Below are positions 8,640 to 18,507 of a stretch of 42,044 nt of DNA, in pieces (position 1 is the stretch's first letter; the number at the start of each line of letters is the position of its first letter). The DNA is from an uncultured Tenacibaculum sp. (lineage in GTDB: Bacteria; Bacteroidota; Bacteroidia; Flavobacteriales; Flavobacteriaceae), in assembly GCA_947496185.1 (NCBI GenBank), contig CANMCD010000009.1, positions 152,115 to 194,158 of the forward strand, given 5' to 3'. Made by a program: the position numbers and the translations under genes. The notes under the pieces are model-generated. The model did not search any database. It saw nothing but the letters and a program-made list of their open reading frames with translations, and had not been told where the DNA came from.

Positions 8640-10013
8640 ATGAAAAAAATACTGAGTTTATTAGTCCTTGTAGCTGCAACGGTTAATGCACAATATTCTA
8701 TTAAAGGTACTATGACACCCCCTGAAAAAAGTGACTGGGTAATGCTTCATAAACTTCAAGGTATAAAACCTAAGTATATTGCAAACACAACCATTAAATT
8801 TGACACCATCACGGTAGGAGCTGACAAACAAATTTTAGGGAAATTTTCTTTTAAACTTCCTAAAGGAACGGAGTCGGGAGCATACCGTATTACTTATAAA
8901 AATAAGGGAGGTGGTTTTATAGACTTTCTCTTTAACAAAGAAAATATTGAATTTATTTTCAACCCAAAATTCCCTGATGAATCAGTAGTATATACCAATT
9001 CAAGAGAGAATAAATTATATAGTGAGTATGTAGAAAAAACGGCTGAAGCACAAAAAAAGGTTTCACTTCATCAAGTAGAATACTTGCAAAGCGCTTCTAA
9101 AGAAAGTAAAAAAGCGTACAAGAAAGAACTAAAAGCACTTAACGACCTTCAAGAAAGTTATGAAAATAAATCGGAAGGAATGTTAGCACATAGCTTTATT
9201 AAAGCTTCTAAAAAATACAATCCCTCTAGTGTTACAAGTGACCCACAAGAGTATATGGAAGTCATTTCAGATCACTTCTTTAAATATGTTGACTTTGAAG
9301 ATAAAACTTTATACAATTCTTCTTATTTAGTAGACAAAATAGATGAATTTGTTTTTTACTCAAACTATTCTGAAGATCAAATAACACAACAGAAGCTATA
9401 CAAAAAATCTATAGCTAAAGTAATGGAAGAGTTACCTAAGAAAGGCATCAAAAAAGAAATAATTGAATATTTAGCTACTCGTTATGCTGAAAAAAGAAAT
9501 TCAGAAATTGTTGATTGGCTTTTTAGTGAATATTATGATGAGTTAGCTGATAAAAACGAAGCTTTCAAAGCTAAAAAACTAGACGAATTAAGCGTTTCCG
9601 TTGGAAGGCAAGCTCCTGATTTTTCTTGGAAAGAAGGAAGTAAAAACTACCAGTTATCTCAACTTAAAGATGGCAAAAACTATTTAATGATTTTTTGGAG
9701 TACAGGTTGTCCTCATTGTGTTAGAGAAGTTCCCGAAGTACATGGGTTTATGAAGAAACACAATGCTACTTCTGTGATCTCTTTTGCTATAGAAAATAAT
9801 GTTGCAGACTTTAATAAATTCAAACCAAAATTAGGGGGATGGCACAATGTTGTAGGTACCCATCCAGAATTTAAATTTGACAATGAAGTCGTAAGAAAAT
9901 ACAAAATCAATGCTACACCTACTTATTTTGTATTAAACGAACAAAAAAAGATTATTGCAGTACCTAATACTATTGAAGATGTCAAAAAGTTCTTTGAAAC
10001 TTTAGAACAATAA
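8640..10013 (+). CDS. TlpA-like thioredoxin-fold protein with N-terminal DUF4369-type domain
   Basis: A 457-residue secreted protein: signal peptide (residues 1-17, ending VNA-Q), a beta-rich DUF4369-like domain (about 20-120), a helical Lys/Glu-rich middle (about 125-310), and a thioredoxin/AhpC-TSA domain (about 318-457). The thioredoxin active site is C357-P-H-C360 in FWSTGCPHCVREVP, and the cis-proline is seen in INATPTYFVL. Such proteins in Bacteroidota act in the periplasm as thiol-disulfide reductants or in cytochrome maturation-like reactions; the exact substrate is unknown. The gene is monocistronic, with a strong bidirectional terminator after it. Confidence 0.88.
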   Translation: MKKILSLLVLVAATVNAQYSIKGTMTPPEKSDWVMLHKLQGIKPKYIANTTIKFDTITVGADKQILGKFSFKLPKGTESGAYRITYKNKGGGFIDFLFNKENIEFIFNPKFPDESVVYTNSRENKLYSEYVEKTAEAQKKVSLHQVEYLQSASKESKKAYKKELKALNDLQESYENKSEGMLAHSFIKASKKYNPSSVTSDPQEYMEVISDHFFKYVDFEDKTLYNSSYLVDKIDEFVFYSNYSEDQITQQKLYKKSIAKVMEELPKKGIKKEIIEYLATRYAEKRNSEIVDWLFSEYYDELADKNEAFKAKKLDELSVSVGRQAPDFSWKEGSKNYQLSQLKDGKNYLMIFWSTGCPHCVREVPEVHGFMKKHNATSVISFAIENNVADFNKFKPKLGGWHNVVGTHPEFKFDNEVVRKYKINATPTYFVLNEQKKIIAVPNTIEDVKKFFETLEQ

Positions 10014-10044
10014 TATAGTACCAGAGTACTTAATCAAAATAATT

Positions 10045-10092
10045 AAAAAGAACTCGTGTTTTATATAAAAAATACACTGCGAGTTCTTTTTT
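10045..10092. terminator. Bidirectional intrinsic terminator
   Basis: The arms AAAAAGAACTCG (10045-10056) and CGAGTTCTTTTT (from 10080) form a stem flanked by A and T runs, so it works on both strands. It sits exactly between the convergent thioredoxin-like gene (ends 10013) and yraN (ends 10097). Confidence 0.8.
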
Positions 10093-10096
10093 ATTT

Positions 10097-10459
10097 TTAC
10101 GTAAAGTACAAAAAAGCATCTTCGATATGCTGAATAAAAAAATCCTTTTTCTTTTTAAGTACTACCACAATATCAAACCGCACCTCTACATTTAAGTCGT
10201 TTTTATACACATAATTATCTGCTGCCTGCACTAACAATCCTATCTTTTTAGCATTTACTGCATCTTGTGGACTTTTTAAATAATTTGAAGACCGCGTTTT
10301 TACTTCAATAATAGAGATGAAAGTTCCTTTTTGAGCAATAATATCAATTTCTGCTTTTCGATATCGATAATTCCTTTCTAAAATTTGGTATCCTTTTTCC
10401 TTCAAATATGTTAGCGCAAGAGCCTCCCCTTTCTTTCCTAATTCATAATGTTTTGCCAT
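10097..10459 (-). CDS. YraN family (UPF0102) endonuclease-fold protein
   Basis: The 120-residue protein matches the UPF0102/YraN family in length and motifs: GKKGEALAL with Glu12, the KAEIDIIA segment with Asp39, and IIEVKTR with Glu52 and Lys54. These make the restriction-endonuclease-like E...D...ExK site. A role in DNA repair or recombination is suspected for the family but not settled. It lies 26 bases after the S66 peptidase gene on the same strand and is probably co-transcribed with it. A strong terminator follows. Confidence 0.88.
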   Translation of the reverse strand: MAKHYELGKKGEALALTYLKEKGYQILERNYRYRKAEIDIIAQKGTFISIIEVKTRSSNYLKSPQDAVNAKKIGLLVQAADNYVYKNDLNVEVRFDIVVVLKKKKDFFIQHIEDAFLYFT

Positions 10460-10485
10460 TTTTTATACTATTATACTTGTTTGAA

Positions 10486-11469
10486 TCATTCAAAAATCAA
10501 ACTACTTTTTTCTTCTCCTATAGATAAGCGGACTGTTCGCCCCATAAATAAAGCCCTATTATCTGGCTCATGTCCTGCAGGAAATCCAAACATAATAGGT
10601 ATACCTTTCGGTAGAATATCAACTATTAACTGCTCAATAGAACTTCCCCAAGGCGTAGAATTTTTTTTAATCTTAGTCATATCACCTACCACAACAGCCC
10701 GAACTTTTGTAAAATAACCCGCTCGCTTTAAGCTTTGCAACATACGATCTATAGCATATTTATATTCTCCGATTTCCTCTATAAATAAAATTTTATCATC
10801 GGTATTTATTTGACTTTCTGACCCCAACATGGATGCCAATATGGCTATATTTCCTCCTACTAGTTTACCTACTACCTTTCCTTTTCTATTTTTAGAAGTT
10901 GAAGTCAGTGTATATTTTAAAGATCCTCCAAATAACGCTTTTTTAAAAGTCGAAATCGTATGAGGGATGGTTTCTTTTTTATCTTGTAAACTTGTTCCCA
11001 TCATCGCATGGAGTGTTTCGACCCCCAAATTGTGAATATGATTATGAAATGCTGTAATATCAGAATACCCTATTACCCATTTCGGTGCTTCTTTAAACTT
11101 AGTAAAATCCAGTTTATCTAATATTCTCACGGATCCATAGCCTCCTCTTGCACACCAAATAGCTTTTATGTTAGGGTCGTCAAGTGCTTCTTGAAAGTCT
11201 TGACAACGTTCTTCATCTGTTCCTGCAAAATGATGGTTTTGACGAAACATATGCTTTCCATAAACCACATGTAACCCCCAACTTTCTACCAATTTCCGTG
11301 CCCTATCAATTACTTGTTTTCTATTTTTTAAAATTCCAGCAGGTGCTAATATGGCAATCGTATCTCCTTTTTTAAGATAAGGAGGACGTGTAAGCTTTTC
11401 CCCTTTACTTTGTGCATAAACCATAGAATACATAAAAAAGATTATATAAAGTTTTCGAATCATTCTCAA
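10486..11469 (-). CDS. S66 family LD-carboxypeptidase, secreted
   Basis: A 327-residue protein with a signal peptide (residues 1-19, ending VYA-Q), so it acts in the periplasm, unlike cytoplasmic LdcA of E. coli. The S66 fold is recognised by IAILAPAG near the start, RGGYGSVRILD, the nucleophile Ser in VIGYSDITAFH (about residue 136), the Glu in FIEEIGEYKYAIDRM (about 226) and the His in FPAGHEPDNRAL (about 300). This Ser-Glu-His triad removes the terminal D-alanine from murein tetrapeptides. It precedes yraN by 26 bases. Length is normal for the family. Confidence 0.9.
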   Translation of the reverse strand: MRMIRKLYIIFFMYSMVYAQSKGEKLTRPPYLKKGDTIAILAPAGILKNRKQVIDRARKLVESWGLHVVYGKHMFRQNHHFAGTDEERCQDFQEALDDPNIKAIWCARGGYGSVRILDKLDFTKFKEAPKWVIGYSDITAFHNHIHNLGVETLHAMMGTSLQDKKETIPHTISTFKKALFGGSLKYTLTSTSKNRKGKVVGKLVGGNIAILASMLGSESQINTDDKILFIEEIGEYKYAIDRMLQSLKRAGYFTKVRAVVVGDMTKIKKNSTPWGSSIEQLIVDILPKGIPIMFGFPAGHEPDNRALFMGRTVRLSIGEEKSSLIFE

Positions 11470-11678
11470 TTATTATTTAATGAATAAAAGCCATTTAATA
11501 TACGTATTGAAAACCCAACACAGTTTACTATCCTTAAAAATTAAATTCGCTTTATGGGTAAAAATAGTTGTAAACTGATAACTATCAAAACAGAAATCAG
11601 TAAAATCAATCGATTATACGATACTACAATTAGTAATAAATAGTGGTTACCCCGAATTTTCAAATGAAAAATTTCCTG

Positions 11679-11686
11679 TATTTTTG
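11679..11686 (+). promoter_or_regulatory. Candidate -7 promoter element of metG
   Basis: TATTTTTG matches TAnnTTTG and is followed by GC, 25 bases before the metG ATG at 11712. No convincing -33 TTG is seen. Confidence 0.45.
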
Positions 11687-11711
11687 CGCTTGAATTTTTT
11701 AGCGTAAACAG

Positions 11712-13766
11712 ATGAGCACACCAAAAAGATATACAATTACAGCAGCATTACCCTATACAAACGGCCCTATACATATTGGTCATTTGGCTGGAGTATATGT
11801 TCCAGCAGATATTTATGCACGTTTTTTGCGTGCCAATGGAAAAGAAGTTGCTTATATATGTGGTTCGGATGAACATGGTGTTGCCATCCCTATGCGTGCT
11901 AAAAAAGAAGGTGTTTCTCCAAAGGATATAATTGACAAATACCACGGAATCATCAAAAAATCATTTGCTGATTTTGGAATTTCTTTCGATAATTATTCTC
12001 GTACTTCGGCAGAAATCCATCATAAAACGGCTTCTGAGTTTTTTAAAAAACTACACCAAGAAGGAGAGTTTGTTGAAGAGGTATCAGAACAATTATATGA
12101 CGAACAGGCAGATCAATATCTAGCTGATAGATTCGTAATAGGTACTTGCCCTAAATGTGGAAATGAAGAAAGTTATGGCGATCAGTGTGAAAAATGTGGT
12201 ACGAGCCATAACGCAACGGATTTAATTAATCCGAAATCTGCTATTACTGGCAATACTCCCACGCTAAGAGAAACAAAACATTGGTTTTTACCTTTAGATA
12301 AGCATGAGGCTTTCTTAAAAGAATGGATTTTAGAAGGTCATAAAAACGATTGGAAACCTAATGTATTAGGACAGGTTAAATCGTGGATTGATGATGGTTT
12401 ACGCCCTAGAGCTGTAACTCGTGACCTAGACTGGGGAATTCCTGTTCCTGTAGCGGGAGCAGATGGAAAAGTATTATATGTCTGGTTTGATGCTCCAATA
12501 GGCTATATTTCCTCTACAAAAGAATGGGCTGAAAATGTAGGTAAAAACTGGGAAGATTATTGGAAAAAAGAGGATACCAAACTTGTTCATTTTATCGGAA
12601 AGGATAATATCGTTTTTCACTGTATTATTTTTCCTGCTATGTTAAAAGCGCATGGTAATTATATCTTACCCGAAAATGTACCTGCTAATGAATTTTTAAA
12701 CCTAGAGGGTAACAAGCTTTCTACGTCTAAAAATTGGGCTGTATGGTTACATGAATATTTAGAAGAGTTTCCTGATCAACAAGACGTATTGCGTTATACC
12801 CTAACGGCCAATGCTCCTGAAAATAAAGACAATGATTTTACTTGGAAAGATTTTCAAGCGAAAAACAATAACGAGTTAGTTGCCATTTTTGGTAATTTTA
12901 TCAACCGAGTTGTAGTACTAACTAACAAATATTATCAGGGGGTTATACCTGCTCCTAATGAATTTACCGAGGTAGACGAAGATACTTTATCTCAATTAAA
13001 AGAATTCCCTAGAATTATTTCGAAATCTTTAGAACGTTATCGTTTCAGGGAAGCGTCTCAAGAAATGATGAATTTGGCGCGTTTAGGTAATAAATATTTA
13101 GCAGACGAAGAACCTTGGAAAGTTATCAAACAAGATGAAGAGCGTGTAAAAACTATTATGTATGTTGCTCTTCAAATTGCTGCGGGATTGGCGGTAGTAT
13201 CAGAACCTTTTTTACCTTTTACAGCGGCAAAGTTAACTGCTATGTTAGGTATAAAGGAATTGTTGAGCTGGCAAGCTGTTACTGAAAATAAAGAGTTGTT
13301 AACACCTAACCATGTGATAAATAAGGCTACTTTATTGTTTGCTAAAATTGAAGACAAAACAATTCAAGTTCAGTTAGATAAATTAGAAGCTACTAAAAAA
13401 GCTAACGAACAAGCCAATAAAACTATTGAACCACAAAAAGATACTATCTCATTCGATGATTTTACCAAAATGGACATCAGAGTGGGTACCATCGTTGCTG
13501 CTGAAAAGGTTGCTAAAACTAAAAAGCTTTTAAAGCTAACTGTAGATGTGGGAATTGATACACGAACCATTGTTTCTGGAATAGCAGAAAGTTTTGCTCC
13601 TGAAGATATTATCGGACAACAAGTAAACGTACTTTGCAATTTAGCTCCTAGAAAATTACGCGGTGTAGAAAGTCAAGGTATGATTTTAATGGCGGATACC
13701 CCTGACGGAAAACTTACTTTTGTTGCTCCAAAAGAAACCGTGGAAAATGGTGTTCAGGTTTGCTAA
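11712..13766 (+). CDS. metG: Methionyl-tRNA synthetase with C-terminal tRNA-binding domain
   Basis: The 684-residue enzyme charges tRNA-Met with methionine in the cytoplasm. Class I signatures are HIGH at 21-24 and KLSTS at 335-339 (the KMSKS loop). The zinc knuckle in the connective domain has CPKC at 146-149 and CEKC at 159-162, of the long E. coli-type form. The anticodon-binding helical domain covers about 390-545, and a C-terminal EMAP-II/Trbp-like OB domain (about 580-684) begins near [18 protein letters not shown]. All expected parts are present. The last seven bases overlap the start of the histone-deacetylase-like gene. Confidence 0.97.
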   Translation: MSTPKRYTITAALPYTNGPIHIGHLAGVYVPADIYARFLRANGKEVAYICGSDEHGVAIPMRAKKEGVSPKDIIDKYHGIIKKSFADFGISFDNYSRTSAEIHHKTASEFFKKLHQEGEFVEEVSEQLYDEQADQYLADRFVIGTCPKCGNEESYGDQCEKCGTSHNATDLINPKSAITGNTPTLRETKHWFLPLDKHEAFLKEWILEGHKNDWKPNVLGQVKSWIDDGLRPRAVTRDLDWGIPVPVAGADGKVLYVWFDAPIGYISSTKEWAENVGKNWEDYWKKEDTKLVHFIGKDNIVFHCIIFPAMLKAHGNYILPENVPANEFLNLEGNKLSTSKNWAVWLHEYLEEFPDQQDVLRYTLTANAPENKDNDFTWKDFQAKNNNELVAIFGNFINRVVVLTNKYYQGVIPAPNEFTEVDEDTLSQLKEFPRIISKSLERYRFREASQEMMNLARLGNKYLADEEPWKVIKQDEERVKTIMYVALQIAAGLAVVSEPFLPFTAAKLTAMLGIKELLSWQAVTENKELLTPNHVINKATLLFAKIEDKTIQVQLDKLEATKKANEQANKTIEPQKDTISFDDFTKMDIRVGTIVAAEKVAKTKKLLKLTVDVGIDTRTIVSGIAESFAPEDIIGQQVNVLCNLAPRKLRGVESQGMILMADTPDGKLTFVAPKETVENGVQVC

Positions 13767-14662
13767 AAATAGCGTATCACGAAATATACAATCATCCACT
13801 ACCTGATAAGCACAGGTTTCCGATGATTAAATATGACTTACTACCACAACAATTATTGTTTGAGGGTACGTGTATTGCTGATAATTTTTTCACCCCTGAA
13901 ATACCCAATAACAAGTACTTTTTTACCGTACATACCCCAGAATATTTTTTTGATTTACTCAATATTACATTGTCCAAAAGTGAAGAACGAAAAATAGGTT
14001 TTCCGCTAACAGAGCAATTAATTGCGAGGGAAATGATTATTGCAGACGGTACAATGAAAGCAACTCACCATGCACTAAAGTATGGAATTGCCATGAATAT
14101 TGCAGGAGGTACGCATCATGCCTATACCAATCGAGGAGAAGGTTTTTGTCTTCTCAATGATCAAGCTGTTGCTGCTAGATACTTACAACAAGAAAAACTA
14201 GCTACTCACATTTTAATTGTTGATTTGGATGTTCATCAAGGAAATGGTACTGCAGAGATATTTCGAGAAGACGATAGTGTTTTTACCTTTTCGATGCATG
14301 CCAAAAACAATTACCCGTTTCATAAAGAAAATTCTAACTTGGATATTGCTCTTGAAAACAATACCAAAGACGAGGAATACTTATCCGTTCTAAGAGATAC
14401 ACTCCCCAAACTAATTGAAGAACAAAAACCTGATTTTATTTTTTACCAATGTGGCGTTGATGTATTAGCCAGCGATTCGTTAGGCAAACTTTCTTTGACA
14501 TTAGCAGGGTGCAAAGAACGTGATCGATTGGTCTTACAAACTTGTTTTAACCATCAAATTCCTATAGTTTGCTGTATGGGTGGCGGTTACTCAAAAGAAA
14601 TTAAATTCATAGTAGAAGCCCATGCCAATACGTTTCGTTTGGCACAAGAAATATTCTTTTAA
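13760..14662 (+). CDS. Histone deacetylase superfamily protein (acetylpolyamine/acetyl-lysine deacetylase type)
   Basis: A 300-residue zinc hydrolase of the class I/II histone deacetylase superfamily. Seen motifs: [14 protein letters not shown] at the N-terminus, the His pair in GGTHHA (119-120), the zinc ligands Asp157 and His159 in [10 protein letters not shown], and Asp239 in [12 protein letters not shown], plus GGGY near the end. Bacterial members deacetylate small molecules such as acetylpolyamines or acetoin-related substrates; the substrate here is unknown. The conserved N-terminal motif begins right at a TTG codon at 13760, inside the metG stop region, so a TTG start with translational coupling to metG is the best choice; the next ATG would remove about 21 conserved residues. 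Confidence 0.88.
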   Translation: MLKIAYHEIYNHPLPDKHRFPMIKYDLLPQQLLFEGTCIADNFFTPEIPNNKYFFTVHTPEYFFDLLNITLSKSEERKIGFPLTEQLIAREMIIADGTMKATHHALKYGIAMNIAGGTHHAYTNRGEGFCLLNDQAVAARYLQQEKLATHILIVDLDVHQGNGTAEIFREDDSVFTFSMHAKNNYPFHKENSNLDIALENNTKDEEYLSVLRDTLPKLIEEQKPDFIFYQCGVDVLASDSLGKLSLTLAGCKERDRLVLQTCFNHQIPIVCCMGGGYSKEIKFIVEAHANTFRLAQEIFF

Positions 14663-14690
14663 AAAGATTTCTACACACTTCCAGAAACCT

Positions 14691-14698
14691 TACTTTTG
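14691..14698 (+). promoter_or_regulatory. Candidate -7 promoter element of the 14734 gene
   Basis: TACTTTTG fits TAnnTTTG and is followed by CC, 35 bases before the ATG at 14734. No clear -33 box. Confidence 0.4.
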
Positions 14699-14733
14699 CC
14701 ACCGTTTTAAAAATTTCGTATAATTAAAAAATC

Positions 14734-16188
14734 ATGAAAAAAAATCTCATTGCTGTGATATGCTATGCTTTTATGTCACTTCATTTATTCTCTCAAACTA
14801 AAATTGGAAGTTTTAAGAATAGTTTAAAAACCAATCTTAGTAATATTAAAGATGTAATGACTTTGGTCAATAAAGAAAGTAATGATATCACCTTCTTTTT
14901 GGCAGACGCTAAAAACGTATATGTTTATCGATTAAATGAACAGTTTGAAATTACAAACAAACTTATTTCTGAAAGTAAAAAGAGAAAATTTAAAGTACTT
15001 TTAGGCAGTGCAATTGATCGTGAAAATTATCATATTTTTCTTTCAAACAAACAAAAAAACAAGTTTATCTGTATTAACTTCGATCTCAAAAGAGAGAAAA
15101 CTACAAGTCATGAATTTGTTATCAGTAAAAATGAGACCTTAATACAGACCATTTCTCATCAAAACAACTTCTATATCTTAACGGGGAATAAATATGGTGG
15201 TATTTTCTTATATAGTTTTAATAAACTAGGTCAACCTGTTAAAAAAGCAGTCAATAATCACTACAATCCATTAGTTCTAAATAAAAAAAGTAAACTTGTA
15301 AAAATCACGGAACTATTAGCTAAATCACACGAAACCAGTGTGTTAAAAAAATTTAAAAAAGACATCCCCAATGCTATCGAAAGCGTATCTAGTAACAAAA
15401 AAATGTTTGTTAGAAACAATAAGGTTATTCTTACCTTAGATCACTATAAAAAGTTGACTCAAATACTCACTATCGATTTAGCTAAAAAAGAATTAACTTC
15501 TTATAAAACTTATGAAAAGCCACTTGCTAACGAAAAATCTTCGAGAAAAAAAACAAATTCATTCTTGTATGAAGATAAAATATTCCTGATAGCGGGAGAT
15601 AAAGAACGACTATTAATGCATGTTTTAGAATATCCTTCAGGGAATTTTATAAAAGATTTCGCCATCTTAAAAGATGAAAAGATTGACTTCAAAAATTCTC
15701 CTATAATTCAAAAAGGAGGAGATTATAATAATCATAGAGAATTTGAAAAAACAAAAAAGTTTCTCCGTAAAATTACTTCAGAATTTATTGGCGTTTCTGT
15801 TATTAAAAATAAAGGGGATTATCAACTTACTTTGGGGGGCTATATTCAACGAAAAGCCAATGCTGCATTTGGAATGATGGGAGCAATGGGTGCAATGCCT
15901 GGGCTTCCAATAGCTAGTTTTGGTAATGCTACTGTATTTTTTAATCCTGTTATGCTAGCTTATAATTCTTACGCTAATACCAAATCTACCAGAATTGAAT
16001 GCTTATTTAATGACAAATTTGAACATATAGCGGGTAAAAAAGCTCCTGAAAATGTTTTTGGAAAAATTCATAAAACAGAGATCCAAAATAAAGCAGCTAG
16101 TACCATTTTCAAATACAAAGATTATTTTATAAAAGGAGATTATAACAGTCTTAATAAGATCTATACTTTGACAAAATTTACTTATTAA
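14734..16188 (+). CDS. Secreted protein of unknown function, 484 residues
   Basis: Not recognised. A signal peptide is visible (residues 1-20, AVICYAFMSLHLFSQ), so it is exported. The body is rich in Lys, Asn and Ser with alternating beta-strand-like stretches such as NKVILTLDHYKKLTQILTIDL, suggestive of a propeller-like fold but without a clear repeat. A short Gly/Met-rich hydrophobic insert stands out (FGMMGAMGAMPGLPIASFG, about 386-404), with more small and hydrophobic residues after it; it might be a membrane-inserting or aggregation-prone loop. There is no T9SS C-terminal domain and no lipobox. The gene has its own candidate promoter and a strong terminator, so it appears monocistronic. 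Confidence 0.7.
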   Translation: MKKNLIAVICYAFMSLHLFSQTKIGSFKNSLKTNLSNIKDVMTLVNKESNDITFFLADAKNVYVYRLNEQFEITNKLISESKKRKFKVLLGSAIDRENYHIFLSNKQKNKFICINFDLKREKTTSHEFVISKNETLIQTISHQNNFYILTGNKYGGIFLYSFNKLGQPVKKAVNNHYNPLVLNKKSKLVKITELLAKSHETSVLKKFKKDIPNAIESVSSNKKMFVRNNKVILTLDHYKKLTQILTIDLAKKELTSYKTYEKPLANEKSSRKKTNSFLYEDKIFLIAGDKERLLMHVLEYPSGNFIKDFAILKDEKIDFKNSPIIQKGGDYNNHREFEKTKKFLRKITSEFIGVSVIKNKGDYQLTLGGYIQRKANAAFGMMGAMGAMPGLPIASFGNATVFFNPVMLAYNSYANTKSTRIECLFNDKFEHIAGKKAPENVFGKIHKTEIQNKAASTIFKYKDYFIKGDYNSLNKIYTLTKFTY

Positions 16189-16217
16189 ACATACGTTTTT
16201 TAAGAAATTCAAAAATA

Positions 16218-16262
16218 AAACCAATATTTATATGGGTTATTCCATGCTATAAATATTGGTTT
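16218..16262 (+). terminator. Strong hairpin terminator after the 484-residue gene
   Basis: A perfect 15-base stem pairs 16218-16232 with 16248-16262, with a 15-base loop. It lies 30 bases after the stop of the gene ending at 16188 and before the tex gene, and its arms start with AAA and end with TTT, giving a T-rich tail (TTTCTT). Confidence 0.7.
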
Positions 16263-16309
16263 CTTAATTTAGCAACTTTCGCAAACTAAGATTATTTATT
16301 ATATCCGTT

Positions 16310-18433
16310 ATGCAGTTAATTCGTTTTATTTCAGACCGTGTTGCTATTTCTCAAAAATCTATCGAAAATACGGTTTCTTTATTAACAGAAGATTGTACCA
16401 TACCTTTTATTGCTCGCTATCGTAAAGAACGTACTGGGAATTTAGACGAGGTCGCTATTGGTCAAATCGTTCAGCTAAAAGAACAATTTGATACGCTCGA
16501 AAAAAGAAAGCTAACCATTCTAAAAACTATTGAAGAACAAGGAAGTTTGACCAATGATTTAGCCTCTAAAATTGAAAGTATAGCGGATCTTACTACGCTT
16601 GAGGATCTGTACCTGCCTTTTAAGAAAAAACGTAAAACAAAAGCAGAAACGGCTCGAAATAATGGCTTAGAACCCCTAGCAAAAATAATCATGAGTCAAC
16701 GCAATGACGATGTTTCTTTTGCTGCCACTAAATACCTAACAAAAACAGTTGATACAGCAGATAAAGCGTTAGAGGGCGCGCGACATATCATAGCAGAATG
16801 GATCAATGAGCGAACGGATATTAGAAATATGGTACGCCGTGAATTGGAACGGTATGCAACCATCAATACCAAAGTCGTTAAAACCAAAAAGGACGAAGAA
16901 GAAGCGCAAAAGTTTAAAGATTATTTTGACTGGTCTGAAAGTCTCAAACGCATTCCTTCCCACAGAATGTTGGCTATTTTACGTGCCGAAAAAGAAGGTA
17001 TCATTAGAGTTAAAATTGAAATTGATGACGATACACTTTTACAAAAGATCGATCGAAAAATCATAAAAGGAAATAATGAATCGGGAGCTGAAGTACAATT
17101 AGCCATTGACGATGCTTATAAACGTTTATTATTCCCGTCACTAACAACTGAAGCAATCAATATTGCCAAGGAAAAAGCCGATGAAGCTGCAATTACTGTA
17201 TTTGCAAAAAATTTACAACAGCTCTTACTTGGGGCTCCTTTGGGTGAAAAACGTATTTTGGCTATTGACCCCGGATTTAGAACGGGTTGTAAAGTGGTCT
17301 GTCTAAATGAGCAAGGAGACATAATTCATAACGAAACGATTTTCCCACATGCACCACAAAATAAATCACGCGAAGCTTCTTATAGTATCGAATTTTTGGT
17401 CAAAAAATATAAAATTCAAGCAATTGCTATAGGTAACGGTACGGCTTCAAGAGAAACGGAACAATTTATAAAAAACAGTTCTTTTAAAGCACCTGTAGAA
17501 ATTTTTGTAGTAAACGAAGCAGGAGCTTCTATTTATTCGGCTTCTAAGATTGCAAGAGATGAATTTCCAGATTATGATGCAACCGTTCGCGGAGCTATTT
17601 CTATCGGGAGGCGCTTGGCGGATCCTCTGGCTGAATTGGTAAAAATCGATCCGAAATCTATCGGGGTTGGACAATATCAACACGATGTAAACCAAACGAG
17701 TTTAAAAAAATCATTGGATACTGTGGTAGAGCATTGTGTCAATAAGGTAGGGGTGAATGTAAATACGGCAAGTGCTTCTTTGTTAAGTTATGTTTCAGGA
17801 ATTGGCCCTAAATTGGCTGAAAATATAGTTGCCTATCGAAATGAAAACGGGCCTTTTGCCAATAGAACGGCGATAAAAAAAGTACCAAGATTGGGTGGAA
17901 AAGCTTTTGAACAATCGGCTGGATTTTTACGTATCAAAAATGGAAGTAATGCATTGGATAATTCTGCTGTGCATCCTGAAAGTTATTCTTTGGTTAAAAA
18001 AATGGCGCAGGATGTGAAAGTGAAAGTCGATGACCTTATAGGAAATACGGCTGTCTTAAAGCAAATTAAGCTTCAACAGTATGTTACGGAGACCTCTGGA
18101 CTTCCTACACTTAAAGATATTATCAAAGAATTAGAAAAACCAGGGTTGGACCCTCGATCAAAGGCAAAGGCTTTTCAATTTGACGAACATATTAAAACCA
18201 TCTCAGACCTAAAAACGGGCATGATATTACCCGGTATTGTTAATAATATTACGAACTTCGGTTGTTTTGTCAACATTGGCATTAAAGAAAGTGGTTTGGT
18301 TCATGTATCCAATCTTTCGAATTCTTTTGTAAAGGATATTAACGAACATGTACATTTACAGCAACAAGTACAGGTTAAAGTTCTTGAAGTAGATATTGCG
18401 CGTAAACGTGTTCAGCTGAGCATGAATTTTTAA
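16310..18433 (+). CDS. tex: Tex family RNA-binding transcription accessory protein
   Basis: The 707-residue protein has the full Tex layout: N-terminal helical domain (about 1-190, with the typical PFIARYRKERTGNLDE near residue 31), a YqgF/RNase H-like domain beginning AIDPGFRTGCKVVCLNE (about 320), helix-hairpin-helix motifs (about 480-560, LLSYVSGIGPKLAENIVAYR), and a C-terminal S1 domain (about 636-705, GIVNNITNFGCFVNIG). Tex binds nucleic acids and affects transcription or RNA metabolism. The gene is monocistronic and convergent with the OmpA gene. Length and domains are complete. Confidence 0.95.
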   Translation: MQLIRFISDRVAISQKSIENTVSLLTEDCTIPFIARYRKERTGNLDEVAIGQIVQLKEQFDTLEKRKLTILKTIEEQGSLTNDLASKIESIADLTTLEDLYLPFKKKRKTKAETARNNGLEPLAKIIMSQRNDDVSFAATKYLTKTVDTADKALEGARHIIAEWINERTDIRNMVRRELERYATINTKVVKTKKDEEEAQKFKDYFDWSESLKRIPSHRMLAILRAEKEGIIRVKIEIDDDTLLQKIDRKIIKGNNESGAEVQLAIDDAYKRLLFPSLTTEAINIAKEKADEAAITVFAKNLQQLLLGAPLGEKRILAIDPGFRTGCKVVCLNEQGDIIHNETIFPHAPQNKSREASYSIEFLVKKYKIQAIAIGNGTASRETEQFIKNSSFKAPVEIFVVNEAGASIYSASKIARDEFPDYDATVRGAISIGRRLADPLAELVKIDPKSIGVGQYQHDVNQTSLKKSLDTVVEHCVNKVGVNVNTASASLLSYVSGIGPKLAENIVAYRNENGPFANRTAIKKVPRLGGKAFEQSAGFLRIKNGSNALDNSAVHPESYSLVKKMAQDVKVKVDDLIGNTAVLKQIKLQQYVTETSGLPTLKDIIKELEKPGLDPRSKAKAFQFDEHIKTISDLKTGMILPGIVNNITNFGCFVNIGIKESGLVHVSNLSNSFVKDINEHVHLQQQVQVKVLEVDIARKRVQLSMNF

Positions 18434-18441
18434 CGCAAAAT

Positions 18442-18468
18442 AGGGTTTAGCTATAAAAACTAAACCCT
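18442..18468. terminator. Hairpin between convergent tex and OmpA-family genes
   Basis: AGGGTTTAG (18442-18450) pairs with CTAAACCCT (18460-18468). There is no long T run after it, so it is a possible but not certain terminator for tex. A run of seven G follows at about 18481. Confidence 0.45.
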
Positions 18469-18507
18469 TATCACACAATTGGGGGGGATTTCTAGAGAAA
18501 ATATTCC

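Noticed and set aside
18481..18487. Run of seven G as a phase-variable tract
   Set aside because: It lies in the convergent intergenic region after tex and before the OmpA stop, so length changes would not alter a reading frame.
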